Assembly: GCF_007655135.1 (NCBI RefSeq) | Contig: NC_045132.1 | Location: 24,794,354 to 24,858,353, forward strand | DNA: 64,000 nt | DNA from: Punica granatum | Taxonomy: Eukaryota; Streptophyta; Magnoliopsida; Myrtales; Lythraceae | Reading direction: 5' to 3' | In this document: positions 1 through 11,500 of the stretch, piece after piece | Layout: every line of letters begins with the position of its first letter | How positions within the stretch are numbered: position 1 is the first letter of the stretch | Made by a program: the position numbers and the translations under genes | The notes under the pieces: model-generated | The model's input: the letters and a program-made list of their open reading frames with translations, nothing else | The model's database searches: none | Told to the model about the DNA's origin: nothing

Positions 1-2520
1 TTATACCATGTGCGTATCGCTTTTGTCTTCTGTAAATCCCGTCACTTGGTATCTTCTCAACCCGCTTTAATGCCAACAAATTAATCTCCATGTGGCATAT
101 TCTCTACCCTATTTAATGCAAGAAATTGATGGATTTCAAAAGTTGTACGATACAGGAATAAATATAATTTTTTAAATTCAATTCATTCAAATTATTTCCA
201 TTTTTCAATATTCAATTTAACGAGTAAATTGATATTGACTAGAATATTGTAAAAAAATTATCACTAACATCAAATAAACTCAAAGATAAAATAATATAAT
301 ACAAATAAATTGATTGAAGAATTTGTATAATTTAGGAATAAATATAATTTTTTCACGTTTAGTTAATTAACTTTTTTTCAATTTTCAATGCGACAAATGC
401 TTCATTATATTCTTCAAATCGTAATTGTAATATTTAAAGGTTATTACAAGTATTATGTTAATATTAAATCCACTTAGAAATTAAAATGATGCTGAAGAAT
501 TTATCTATTTAAGGGTAAATTACACTGGTGGTTCAAAAAGTTTTAATAATATATCAAGTTGGTCCAAAAAGTTTTTTTTGCTACTTGATGGTACAAAATG
601 TTTCAAAAGTGTAACATAATAGTACAAACCGTCATCTTGCCATTGACGCCGTCATCTCGCCATTGACATTGGTGGACGTTTAAATTAATTAAAGAAACAT
701 TTTGTACATTATGTTACATCTGTAAAACATTTTAGACCATTAAGTGACAACTTCAAAAGAGTTTGAACCATCATGTAACGTTCCACCAACTCCTAAAAAC
801 ATATCAGAGCCACGTGTCGGCCACGTTTCGGCCACGTTAGCTTCGCTTGACGGCTTCAATGGTGAGATAACGGTTTGTACTATCATGTTACAATTTTGAA
901 ACATTTTTTACCATCAAGTAGCAAAAAAAACTTTTTGGACCAACCTGATACATTATTAAAACTTTTTGGACCACCAGTGTAATTTACCTTTTATTTAAAA
1001 GTTCATAAAATGAATGAAATATTCCCTACCCTCTTTAATGCATCAAATTAAATGCACTTAAAATAGAAAAAATAATACAAGTAAATTAATCTAATAATTT
1101 TAAATTCCACAAGCTTAAATATATTCTTGAAATCAAATTCAATTTTTCACTTTAAAAAATTCAAGTATTTTTTAAAAATTTCCTCACAAGTTATTTTACT
1201 TACAATATTGAAATCGTAAGGACCTTAGAAAAAAATAATACAAGTTAGTTAATCTAAGAATTCATACAATTTATAAAGAAATATATCTTTTCAAATTCAA
1301 TTAATTAAAATTATTTTCTTTTTTATTTTTCAATTCTACAAATGCTTAATTATATTCTTGAAATCGTAATTGGATTATTTAGGAAATTGATTGAAGAATC
1401 CGTATAATTTACGAATAAATATAATCTTGTCACATTCAATTAATTAAATTATTTTATTTTCCAATTTTCAATGCTATAAATGCTTCATTATATTGTTAAA
1501 ATCGTAATTGTAATATTTAAAGGCTATTACAAGTATTATGTTAATATTAGATCCAATTACAAATTAAAAGTTCATAAAATGAATGGAATAAATTTATATT
1601 CTATTCTATTAAATTTACTTAAAGTTGAAATATTTGAATTCTATGAGTAATTTGTTTTTACATAAAAGATATAAATCAAAATATCTTCTACAATTTTGAT
1701 ATTGAAAATTAAGAATCTTCTCTACCCTCATTAGTGCGTCATTTAAATGCACTTAAAATAGAAAAAATAAAACAACTGAATTAATCTAATAATTTTTAAT
1801 TCTACAAGCTTAAATATATTCTCGAAATCAAATTCAATTTTCAGTTTAAAAAAACAACGAAATATTTCTCAAAAATTTCCACACAAGTAATTTTACTTAC
1901 ATTATTGAAATCTTACGGACCTTAGAAAAAATAATACAAGTAAGTTAATCTAATAATGCATACAATTTAGAAAGAAAAATATATCTTTTCAAATTCAATT
2001 AATTAAAATTATTTTCTGTTTTTCCAATTCTACCCATGCTTAATTATATTCTTGAAATCTAATTGGATTATTTAGTATGAAAAGAATGTTGAAATACTTT
2101 TTGAAAATTTTTCACACAAGTAATCACTTACAAAATTTAAATTGTTAGGAGTTTTGGAATAAACAATAACTATTACAAATTTTGTGTTAATATTAATTAC
2201 ACTTACAAATAAAAAATGATGCCAAAAAAATTTATTTCTTTAGAAGTCATACAAACGAATGAAACAAATTTAGTTTCTATTTTTATTAAATTTACTTAAA
2301 GTTAAAACATTTGAATTCTATGAGTGATTTACATTTTTGTGTGCTATGAGGGACTTATTTTTATACAAAAGATATATAGCCATATTCTACTATATTGATA
2401 TTGAAAATTCAGATTCTTTTTTGAAAACTAAAAAGTTTAATTATCACCTTGATTTTATTCAAAATAATGTTATTCATGCTTTTACTAATCTCATTTATAA
2501 AATACATAAATTAATGCTTT
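1..2520. repeat. AT-rich tandem array, possibly of Helitron-like ends
   Basis: No gene is visible. The sequence is strongly AT-rich and built from imperfect repeats roughly 600-700 bp apart. Recurring landmarks are 'TCTCTACCCT' followed by a T-rich 'TTTAATGCA' (near 102, 1023 and 1713), 'CTTAAAATAGAAAAAAT' (near 1058 and 1750), and 'AAGTATTATGTTAATATTA' (near 448 and 1528). The same units recur at 33326-34860, at the left edge of the second duplication unit. The TC-starting landmark and a hairpin plus CTAG end at 3159-3187 are what plant Helitrons look like, but no Rep/helicase coding is present, so the class is an inference. A Mutator-like MITE interrupts the array at 513-989. Confidence 0.6.
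513..989. mobile_element. Mutator-like MITE with long inverted arms
   Basis: The two ends form inverted arms of about 140 bp (GGGTAAATTACACTGG at the left; its reverse complement at the right). Flanks 504-512 (TCTATTTAA) and 990-998 (TTTATTTAA) are a 9-bp target-site duplication with one mismatch. The repeat at 33400-33420 shows the equivalent empty site. There is no coding capacity. The interior motifs (paired copies of 'CTACTTGA.GGTACAAAATGTTT') are shared with the element at 12491-12910, so the two are one family. Confidence 0.85.
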
Positions 2521-2529
2521 TTAAATAAA

Positions 2530-2985
2530 GGGAAAATTACACAAAAAACCTAAATTTTGTAAAAGTTCTCAATTTTGTTCTAAACTTTGTTTTGTAACAA
2601 AAAAATCACATGTTTTGAGAATCGTCTCAGATTTGACGTTTTGTTACCATTCTGTTAAGTTTGCCGTCTATTTGCCTACGTGGACTTCACGGGACCCACA
2701 AAGTTTACACATCATCTGATAAATCATATTTTTTTTTTCATTACATACTAAAGTTATGATGAAATTGAGACTTTTTTGAAATTTTGAATTTTTTATTTAA
2801 CATATCTTATTCGTTTATTAATTTATGTCTGAAGTTAACAGTTCATGTATGCAAAATTGACGGAATTTATAACGGAAATCATTTTTGAGACAATTTAGAA
2901 AACTTATGATTTGTTTTGTTACAAAACAAAATTTAGGACAAAATTGAGATTTTTACAAAATTTAGGTTTTTTGTGTAATTTGCCC
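2530..2985. mobile_element. Mutator-like MITE, family GGGWAAATTAC
   Basis: A 456-bp element with long inverted arms, starting GGGAAAATTACAC and ending with the near-complement. It is flanked by an exact 9-bp direct duplication, TTAAATAAA (2521-2529 and 2986-2994), the signature of Mutator-superfamily transposition. Non-coding. Shorter relative at 3238-3559. Confidence 0.9.
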
Positions 2986-3158
2986 TTAAATAAATATTAT
3001 AGTTTATGATGTATATAAGATAAATTTCTAATTTCTAATTTCTAATCATAGTTATTTTGACAATTATCAAAGAATTAGTTCTATAAATATAAACTAATTA
3101 ATATTTTTAAAGACTCTTTACAATAAAAATGTATAAATTTATACTACGAAGAACTAAT

Positions 3159-3188
3159 CTCGCACAACGCACGAGTGAAATGACTAGT
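3159..3188 (+). mobile_element. Candidate Helitron 3' end (hairpin plus CTAG)
   Basis: An imperfect palindrome (CTCGCACAACGCACGAG, 3159-3175) is followed eight bases later by CTAG (3184-3187) and then T. A short hairpin about ten bases before a CTRR terminus inserted before T is the usual 3' end of plant Helitrons. No matching 5' end was fixed and no helicase ORF is present, so this is a terminus call only. Confidence 0.4.
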
Positions 3189-3237
3189 TTAATTTAATCC
3201 GAAAACAAAGTTATCTCTAGAGACCTAATATTAATAA

Positions 3238-3559
3238 GGGTAAATTACAAAAAAAAAATTCAAGTTTTGTAAAAAGTTTCAATTTTGTCCTAAATTTTAT
3301 TTTGTAACAGAAAAAATCATAAATTTTCTAAAATATCTTAAAAATGACATCCGTTATAAATTCCGTCAATTTTTGCCTACGCATGACCTACGTGGACTGT
3401 TAAAGGGACCCATCATCAGAAGCAAAAATTGACAGAATTTATAACGGAGGTAATTTTTGAGACATTTTAGAAAACTTACGGTTTTTTCTGTTACAAAACA
3501 AAATTTATGACAAAACAGAGATTTTTTACAAAACTTGGGTTTTTTTTTGTAATTTTCCC
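3238..3559. mobile_element. Mutator-like MITE, second copy of family GGGWAAATTAC
   Basis: A 322-bp inverted-repeat element beginning GGGTAAATTAC and ending GTAATTTTCCC. It is flanked by an exact 9-bp duplication TATTAATAA (3229-3237 and 3560-3568). Interior words shared with 2530-2985 (for example 'TTTTGTAACA' and 'GACAAAA') mark the same family. Short ORFs reading through it on both strands are artefacts of the inverted arms. Confidence 0.9.
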
Positions 3560-3921
3560 TATTAATAATGATGAAAAACGTGTAATTTTGGATTGTTTTT
3601 CTATCATAATTAATAATAGTAATACAACTTTTCTGTACGCTGTATTTTGTCATATGGCAGGTAAAATACTTAACAGCAGTGCCCAGGGATGTAGCTGTTG
3701 ATGAAGGTTCTGAATGAGTATCAATTAATCCGGGGAGAAAATTGAAATTTTATATGATTGGGGGGATGTTCTATTTTTTTTAATAAAAAGATAATAACTT
3801 CCATTTAAAAAACACCTACAAGGTTCAAACACATGTACAAAAGGTTAAAAAAACCATATGTACAGAAAAAGCAAACTCAGAAGATAGTTGAATGATCATT
3901 TACATCAAAGAATAGATCAAA

Positions 3922-4064
3922 GAAGGTGTAGCGTTGTAACGCACGCCTTCGCCTGGTGATCAAGAGGTCTCAAGTTCGATGCTCATGTGAGGTAGACTTA
4001 TGAGTCTCCTATGTAATCTAAAATAATGGGCTATCATCCCCTAATCGGTTCGCTTTTACTCAAA
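3922..4064 (+). mobile_element. tRNA-related SINE (family 1)
   Basis: A tRNA-like head carries A-box-like (GTGTAGCGTTGTAACGCA) and B-box-like (CAAGTTCGATGCT) promoter sequences about 40 bp apart, followed by a tRNA-unrelated body. Related copies lie near 6620-7211 (minus), 11500-11655 (minus), 14827-14960, 15183-15305 and 16205-16345. The head cannot fold as an intact tRNA and no clear target duplication was found here. Confidence 0.6.
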
Positions 4065-4250
4065 AACTAAACATGTTAATCAATCTATCTAAGAAAGTAT
4101 CTATAGAATTCTCCATATCTTCAAAAGCTTGGTAATTCCTTCCCTTTCACATAAGTCAAAAAAGAGATAGAGGGATCATCTTGATGACTTTTTTTTCCAT
4201 ATCTTGATGACTTTTCTTATAATAGAAGTGCAGCAGAATTTCTATAAGTT

Positions 4251-4624
4251 GATTTTTTTTGGAATTCGGTCCTATAAGTTTTAATTTGAATTTTTCGGTC
4301 TTATATGTTTGCTTTGAAGCACATTTTTAGTCCTATATGTTAACAATCATTAGGGATCTACTGACGTGGACTTCATAATGTCAAAACTGTCATAGGTTGC
4401 TGTTAATTGTTCACGTGATAATTTTCTACTGGGTGAAAATTAAAATGCTAGAAAATTGCTACATGGACAATTAGTAACCACCTAGGACAGATTTGACAAT
4501 GTAAAGTCCGTGTCAGTAGATCTTAACGGTTATTAGCGGACATGACTAAAAGTGCATTACATAACAAACATATAAGACTGAAAAATTCAAATTGAAATTT
4601 ATAAGACTGAATTCCAAAAAAATC
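4251..4624. mobile_element. Foldback MITE
   Basis: Inverted arms of roughly 150 bp, starting GATTTTTTTTGGAATTCGGTC and ending GACTGAATTCCAAAAAAATC, surround a short centre near 4435. The similarity of the arms extends a little into both flanks, so the true ends and the target duplication are uncertain. It has no coding capacity. Confidence 0.7.
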
Positions 4625-4785
4625 CAAATTTATCTAACTTCTGCTCTTCTCCCTTTTCTTATTCTTCCCCTTCTTTATTTTATTTTATTTTTTGGGCTCA
4701 ACGATACATTTTTCAGAGGAGTGGCTCAAAGGTTTTTTTTTTTCCCCTTGAAAAGTGGTATATCTTTCTTTCTCAGAGCTCAAAT

Positions 4786-4905
4786 ACGTACAAAGTTTCA
4801 TTACACCAAGCTGCAGGAAGACGTGGGCATCATGAAGGACATGGGTTTTGATGCTTACGGATTTTTCGATGTCTTGTGGTCCAGAATGTTACCGAGTAAT
4901 AATTC
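4786..4905 (+). pseudogene. GH1 beta-glucosidase exon fragment
   Basis: The plus frame through 4786-4905 contains EDVGIMKDMGFDAYGFF followed by WSRMLP. This matches the family 1 glycoside hydrolase segment that normally reads close to EDV-MK-MGFDAYRFSISWSRILP, an exon near the N-terminal third of plant beta-glucosidases. Here the Arg of AYRFS is Gly and the following Ser-Ile-Ser is changed. No flanking GH1 exons, catalytic Glu motifs or splice sites were found within several hundred bases. I read it as an isolated relic exon, probably carried in by a transposon. The ORF extends upstream into the MITE at 4251-4624, which is chance. Confidence 0.7.
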
Positions 4906-5545
4906 AGACAATGAATACAAACTGTCATTTCATGGACTAGTCGTTCCATTTTAACGAGTGATATTATCTCGGTCTCAACACAAATTAACATGGAGTTCTA
5001 GGAATGAATTAGAGGCTCTTGAAAGACGGATCTCCCGTGCATTATCACGTCAATCGAATTGTCCAATTCTACCATAAAATGCACAATTTCTTCTGAATCA
5101 AAGCACAATATCTCGCCGACCAGCTTCAAGAGCTTTCTCCCAAAGTCTTGAAACATCCCATATAATCCACACAGTTCATGTAAAACTTATTGTAAGGTGC
5201 AGTTGGTTTGCCGCGCGCCATCCATATCGAAAGCTTCTTGTAATACCTTCAGATTCATTGAGAGAATGATGAGCAGTAAAGAAAAGAAAGGAGTTTGTGT
5301 GTTTGTTACAATTGAGAATTGAGAATAAGATTACTTGCTATTCCGTGCTTGGATGTGTTGAGACGACAAAGGTCGACTGTACAATGTGATGCTTGATTCG
5401 ATGTTTCCATGAAAAGTATGATGCGCGTCAAGCTTATTTCTAACTTTATGCATTCGTTTGCAAACGTGTGGTACATACATGGAACTGGCAAACCCGCACA
5501 AATACATTAAGCTCACAGCGAAGAGGTGATGTTGTCGATATTTCT

Positions 5546-8500
5546 CTAGATGGATATACTGTATGGGACTCCCTGCCCCGTAACGCCGGATTTCGAGAAT
5601 GGCTTGAGAAGCTCATACGGCAAAACCCCGGCCCCGTTCCTGTTCTTCAACTTCATATCCTGGTTCCTCGCGTCTATGGTCCCCTCAATCTCCTTTAATC
5701 TCCCATTGAACCTCTCAAAAGCTGCATTTATTATCGGGTCTTCCTTCCATGCCGGCTCGGCATTTTCACCCAGGTATTCCTCATCCGACGAGTGGTTGGA
5801 AAGCACATCCAGGACAGCCATCACCTGATGAAAATGTAAATAATTTGTTGTCACGAAAAATGTAATTACGTGCACTCGGTAACACGAAGAAATCACATGA
5901 TTTATCATCACCTTCGTTGCTTGCATCTGTGAGGGAAAACACTTCAAGAGGGAGGCCTCGGGCTTGTCCATGAACTCCTTCAGCTCTGGCTCCGTGGATT
6001 CCTCTAGGGGTATTTTGGTCCTCGCAATGGTCGGCCGGTTCGGGAAGTAGCCGGCATAGTGGTACTGCCCGAAGTTCACGGCTGCATGGTGGCCAGACGT
6101 CACCCACACTATAGTGGTGATGATCTGGATAAGGTCATCGGTGGTCTTCAGCTCCGGCCACCCAGCGGCATCCCTCTTGTCACCGTGGCCAACGTTCCGG
6201 ACCTCTGCCCACCACGCCTGCAGCTCCTGGTCGGACTGCACAAGGCTAGAATCCTTGTAGTAGTGATTGACGTAGTCGGTGACCCACTCCTTTAGGCTAT
6301 CCCATATGAGAAGGCCATCGTTGGCAAAGGGATAGTCTTCAATCGCCAGCTTCAAGCCGTGTGGTGCCGACGGATCTTCCACCGCCAATCCTCTGTCGAT
6401 CAGCCAAAGAGAGAATTTCCATATATCATTAGACATAAATTCATTGATGTCATGCTGAGGGATGAGCATGTCTAGGGGTGCCCGATCCTAGAATTGAAAT
6501 TAGAAATATCTCAGCCGATTATCGCTAATCCGATTTTATCAAAATTATGTTGTTACCAATGTTGAGGGATGCTGAAAACATGAAGACGGTAACATAATTT
6601 TAAAAACATATGCATTTTTCTTTCGGTAACAAGGGAGTCAATGGGCCTAATACGTAAAACAGAACTCTAATGGTGCGTTTGGTTTCAGAATTAAAATAAC
6701 TTTGATTTTGATTGTGGAAAATGACAAATGATCGTGTAGTATGTTGAGTTAAAGTTAAAGTTAAAATTTTTGACTTGGAAAATATGTATTTTTGTTGTGT
6801 AGTATGTTGAGTTAAAGTTAAAGTTAAAATTTTTGTGATTTTAACTGTGAAACCAAACGGAGCATAATGCTGCGTTTGGTTTCAAAGTATAATTTTAAAA
6901 TCAAATTTTGATTTTGAAAAATAGTAGTATAAATGGTTATGTATAGGGCCCACCATTTGACTTTGTATGAGTTATTTTGTTTTTTTGTGGAAAAAAGAGT
7001 GGTATAAATGGGATCCACCATTTGACTTTGCATGAGTTATTTTGTTTTGTTGTGGGTAAAATTAAGTTAAAATGTGATTTTAAAATCACATTTTGAAACC
7101 AAACAAGCCTAAAAGGGGCACGGATATATAATTCCACCAAGTATCGAATCTAAAACCTCTTGGTTACCAGACGAAAGTATATGCCACTTTGCTAACTTTT
7201 TTTTTTTTTTTAACATATGCATTTTTAGTTCATCATGAGCTCGTTGATGGATTGATTTTTTTTTTATAGTTAATATTAATAATGATTCATTAATTAATTT
7301 ATGAGTGAAATAACAAAGTATAGGGGTTTATACTGAGCACTTCACCGTTCATAAATGAGCTGAATGAGAACGTTGTGCAAGGTAATGATAAAGTCGTCTT
7401 ACAGCTCGATGAATTGATTCGTCTACCTGTTAATCAAGTCATTGGGCAAGGCTTGCAAGTCGAACTGCCACAGCTGGTCGTAGGCCACCGAACTGAGTTC
7501 AATGGAATACTTGCCGGGGGAGAAGCAACTCTCGATGACTCCATCAGCATTGATGAGGTATCCACGGGCGAGGGCATTGATTTCCATTGTGTACCTAAAG
7601 TGCGGGTGCAGCAGCTTGTATATCGGGTGCATCGCGCTGAGCTGTCGGTTGGCTGCGATTATGTATGGTTCTGTGCAGCAATGTGTTCGCAACCTGAAAC
7701 ATATCACACGCTTTTGGTATCAGCTGATTTGTTTAGAGTTATGTTGGTCGACATTGGGTGGTATGTATATAACTGGAAGCATACCAGTGGCTAACGAGTT
7801 GGTGGACTCCTGAGTCATGAGCGAGCACGTGAGCCTTGGCGAGCCGCCAGAGCCAGCAACCAGTGGCGTGAGATGTGGGTGTAAAAACTTCCCTCCACTG
7901 TGGCTTCCCATCCATCAGCGGTCTAGTTAGCTCTATAGCAACGGGCCTTAGCGTGCCATCCGGGGTCAAGAAGAACAGCGTTCTTGATCCATATAGTGTT
8001 GTGCCTTTGAGTTGTCTTACTTTGCTCACATATGGGAGTAGCAGATCATGGTAGTCCAAAACAAACAGCTTCTTCTGCTTTATCGCCTGCAAGCCCGACC
8101 AATCCCGACTTAGTCAGAATAGAAACAATTGACAGTAGAGAGTTCTATTTTTTCCCTTGGTTCTGCTGAAAGTACCTCGTCTACTGTCAAGAATCCTTTG
8201 ATTTCCCGCTCGATGATCTCTGAGGTGATTGCCGACTCTGCTGGACCGTAGACCGATGGGTCAAGCTTACTCTTCATGGGCCACTCCTGGAAATATTTTT
8301 AGGCCGAGCTTTAGAAAGTCGACGAAGATATATATTGTCTATAATACCGGATTTTGTACGAATTGTTATATGAATGTGATCACTGATTCTTATTACCGTG
8401 ACCAACTGTAAGGTGTAAGGATTGATGCCGGCAAGTGTCTGTCGGCTGAACTCCTCATCCCTAAACCAGAAGAAACTGTCTCCTGTACGGTCCAACGGGA

Positions 8501-11500
8501 GTGAATTTATCAGAAAATTCGATATATATCCTGAAAATCGCCATATTCATGCACCGGGATGAATAGGATTGTTTCTTACGTAGCATTGTCTCCGGGGTTT
8601 CGAATCGCAGGACACTTTCGGTTGTGTCTTCGATGGCCTTAACTAGTCTCGGGAGGAGGTCTGAGAAGCCTTTTGTTGGCAGATGGGGCAATGTCACGCC
8701 TTCATTGAAGAGCTCATCAATGGCCGTGAAGTAAGGGAAGGGGACATCAGTATCGATTATCGCCGATTCCAGGGAAGGCACCAAGGCGTGCAAGACGGAA
8801 TAGACCGTCTTGGCGGAGAATGACAGGTTCTTCACCTCCGAGAATGCCTCGTCCCTCGGTACATAAATGGTGGAGCTCCTCGACTCCGATTCCGGGTCTA
8901 CATAAACACATAATACCATATGATTACGTATTAATAATTATGAATATAGAATATTTACATCCTATTATATTATATAGTTTTCTATAGAATATTATTTTAA
9001 TATATTATTGTTGAAGTTTGTTTGTTATTCAGCAAACATATATATGTCAGCATCACCATGAAATGTTCACCGAAGAATAAATGAAAACTACAACTCGATC
9101 AAGGAAGTGAGTTTTCGGCTTGGATATTTGGGGTTACTGATCTTACTAGTCTCGTTCTCCACTGCTCATTATTGGCCATATCGGGGCTAATCCGCTAGGA
9201 ACTCCTTTTTTCTTCGACCCGATAGTTATGAAACAATCGAAGCCAAATATTCATTTTCAATGACAAAGATATGAAAATCCAGACGAGTTGAGTTGCCTCA
9301 ACGTGGGGCCCTCGACGTCTGATGATCCAAAGCTTAATATAAAGTAAGTCTTTTACCTTATCAAATGATCCCTCTTAATTTAATGATATGATTGGAAATT
9401 TCGAAAGGACGGATATTGTCATGTGTGTATGTATGGTATGCATTACAGGCTTACCTGTTTTGCACAGTGGTCGCCCGGTTCTGCAACGTCGAGGGTAAGG
9501 GAACTTTTTACCGCCGAGCACAGGTCGTTTCTTGTCCGAGCTGCTGTCGGGGTCCCCGACGTCGTTGTACACGTCATAGTCGTATATCCTCTCATACGTC
9601 TTCCTCTCCCCTTGCCCGTTCCCTCTCAGCACCTTCAGCTCCTCCTCCCTTAGCCTCTTCAGCCCGTCCGGCGTGTCCGACGGCAAGTACAACTGCAGTA
9701 TCGCGCCGGTTCCATCAAGAGAACCCAAGTCAGGGCGCCCCAAAATATCTTAACTATCCATGCGGTGCGTGCTAGCTAATTAGCCGACAAAATGTCAATC
9801 CATCGTTCAATTCAAAGTGTGGTACCATATTATTCTTTTGTTTGGAACGACTTGAAGTGGTACCGCATTCCTTTATAAACATATGAAAATCCAAACAAAC
9901 TTTATCACATCTCTCAGAAAACTTGTTTTCCCATGAAACGTATATCATCTTCAAATTCAACATAACTCATTAATGAAAAGTAGTTTCGCAATTTCACCTA
10001 AGAAAAAAAAGTACTTGTGTAATATATATATATATGAATTTACGTTGCGTCACATCTATCATTTAAGAGATAAATTCTTAACGGATTCAAAAGTAATGAC
10101 TAGTTTAGAAAATATTAGGCTGACCTTGTTGATGAAGAAGACCCTTTTCTTAGGGTCGTCAAACTTGGAGCACACCCAGGATGAGCAACTTATGGTAACT
10201 GGGCCACCAGGGAGCCCGTCGACGACTATGTCTTGCAGGAACATCTCCTTGTGGTGCTCATTCTCCACGAGGACCGCTCCCACTTCCCCGAAGTCATCCC
10301 CGACCTTGAACTCGCACTCGTACTTCACCTCGTTGTCTTTCTGCTCCGTCTTGTGCGCATAGCCCTTGATCGTTGGTTTCTCCAATCCCGTTGCTTCAGT
10401 GGAAAATAGAAGCACAATTAGCAAAAGAAGGAAAATTAATCGAGCTTATTATGACTGCCCGGTGATAATCAGGAAGACAGTAACTAGGTTTCAAAGTTAT
10501 ATTACACATTATTCACCCAAAAAAAGTTAATTATACATTTCCACTTTTTAGGATTCACGAAGAAAATTGCGTAAATTTCCTTAATCCCCACATCACTTCT
10601 TTTACAAGATTCTTCCTCTTCTGCAGATAATACCATAGAGTGTTGTTTTTTTTCTACAGTCAAAGACAAAATTTTTTAAAAAAAATGTATTTTGGGTTTC
10701 CCTTAGGGACCACACCTACGTACGAATACTTTTCTACAGTGTACAGGGTTGTATTTTTGGAGTGTGTTTTTAATTTCTTTTAAGATATTATTAGAAGATA
10801 TACCATGTGAATCTATATTATAAAACGCAATAAAAAATATATTGTTTTTTTCTTGTGAGGAAAAAAATATAGTTTTTAAATAAGATCCTATCACAAATTT
10901 ATTACTGCTTATAATGATATGTTTCACATTTATTAATTTGTAATGCATGTCGCATCAAATGATTTTCTCAATTAGTGGTCCAAGTGTGACAAGTCCAATC
11001 CTAGCTAGGCGGCTGATCAAATGTGCCATCACTTCAAACCAATTGATCATCAGTTTTAGATTATGTGTCTAAACAATTATGGGAGCGACCAATCGGGGAT
11101 CATAACTTGCAAGGGCTACTGCTCAATTCATGCTTGTATTAGTGAAACCTTACAATTATTAGATATAATATTTTTTTGCACCATAATATCCAAAAGTTCA
11201 ATGGGTCCGACTAATCTAATTCAAGCCGAATTGGCCTATAAGGGGATAAAACTCTCTTAGTATGGATTTTTTCCATTTGTAAGATTTGAACCGGAAATCT
11301 CGCTTAAAGGAAATAAGCGTCAAACCGCTTGAATTAACCCATATCGGTTATTAAATATCATATTTTTACTTGACTAATTAAGATAAACAAAAATTTTAAA
11401 TGATCCACGTCTCACTGTCTAATTATGTTGTCTCTTCTCTTATCAGCAAGTCTCTCAGCAGTGTAAGCTTAGGAGAATTTGGCAACTCTAATTATTACCC

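Larger units (their letters stand above)
6620..7211 (-). mobile_element. SINE (family 1) in LOX-A intron 8, split by two MITEs
   Basis: An exact 15-bp duplication AACATATGCATTTTT (6605-6619 and 7212-7226) bounds the insertion. The same place in LOX copy B (about 36301-36318) has one unduplicated copy. Read on the minus strand, the right part (7200-7115) is a family 1 SINE head with AAGAGGTTTTAGATTCGATAC as its B-box region, and the left part (6665-6620) is the family tail (GTATTAGGCCCA and onward). Two Tourist-like MITEs at 6671-6864 and 6868-7109 separate the head from the tail. Confidence 0.8.

Noticed and set aside
4592..4954. ORF read as a small membrane protein
   Set aside because: Its hydrophobic start comes from the T-rich arm of a foldback MITE and a T-rich spacer; only the GH1-like part is meaningful.
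5550..7813. Plus-strand ORFs of 92-139 codons opposite LOX-A, and matching ones in LOX-B
   Set aside because: They are antisense shadows of conserved lipoxygenase exons and have no family resemblance or gene structure of their own.
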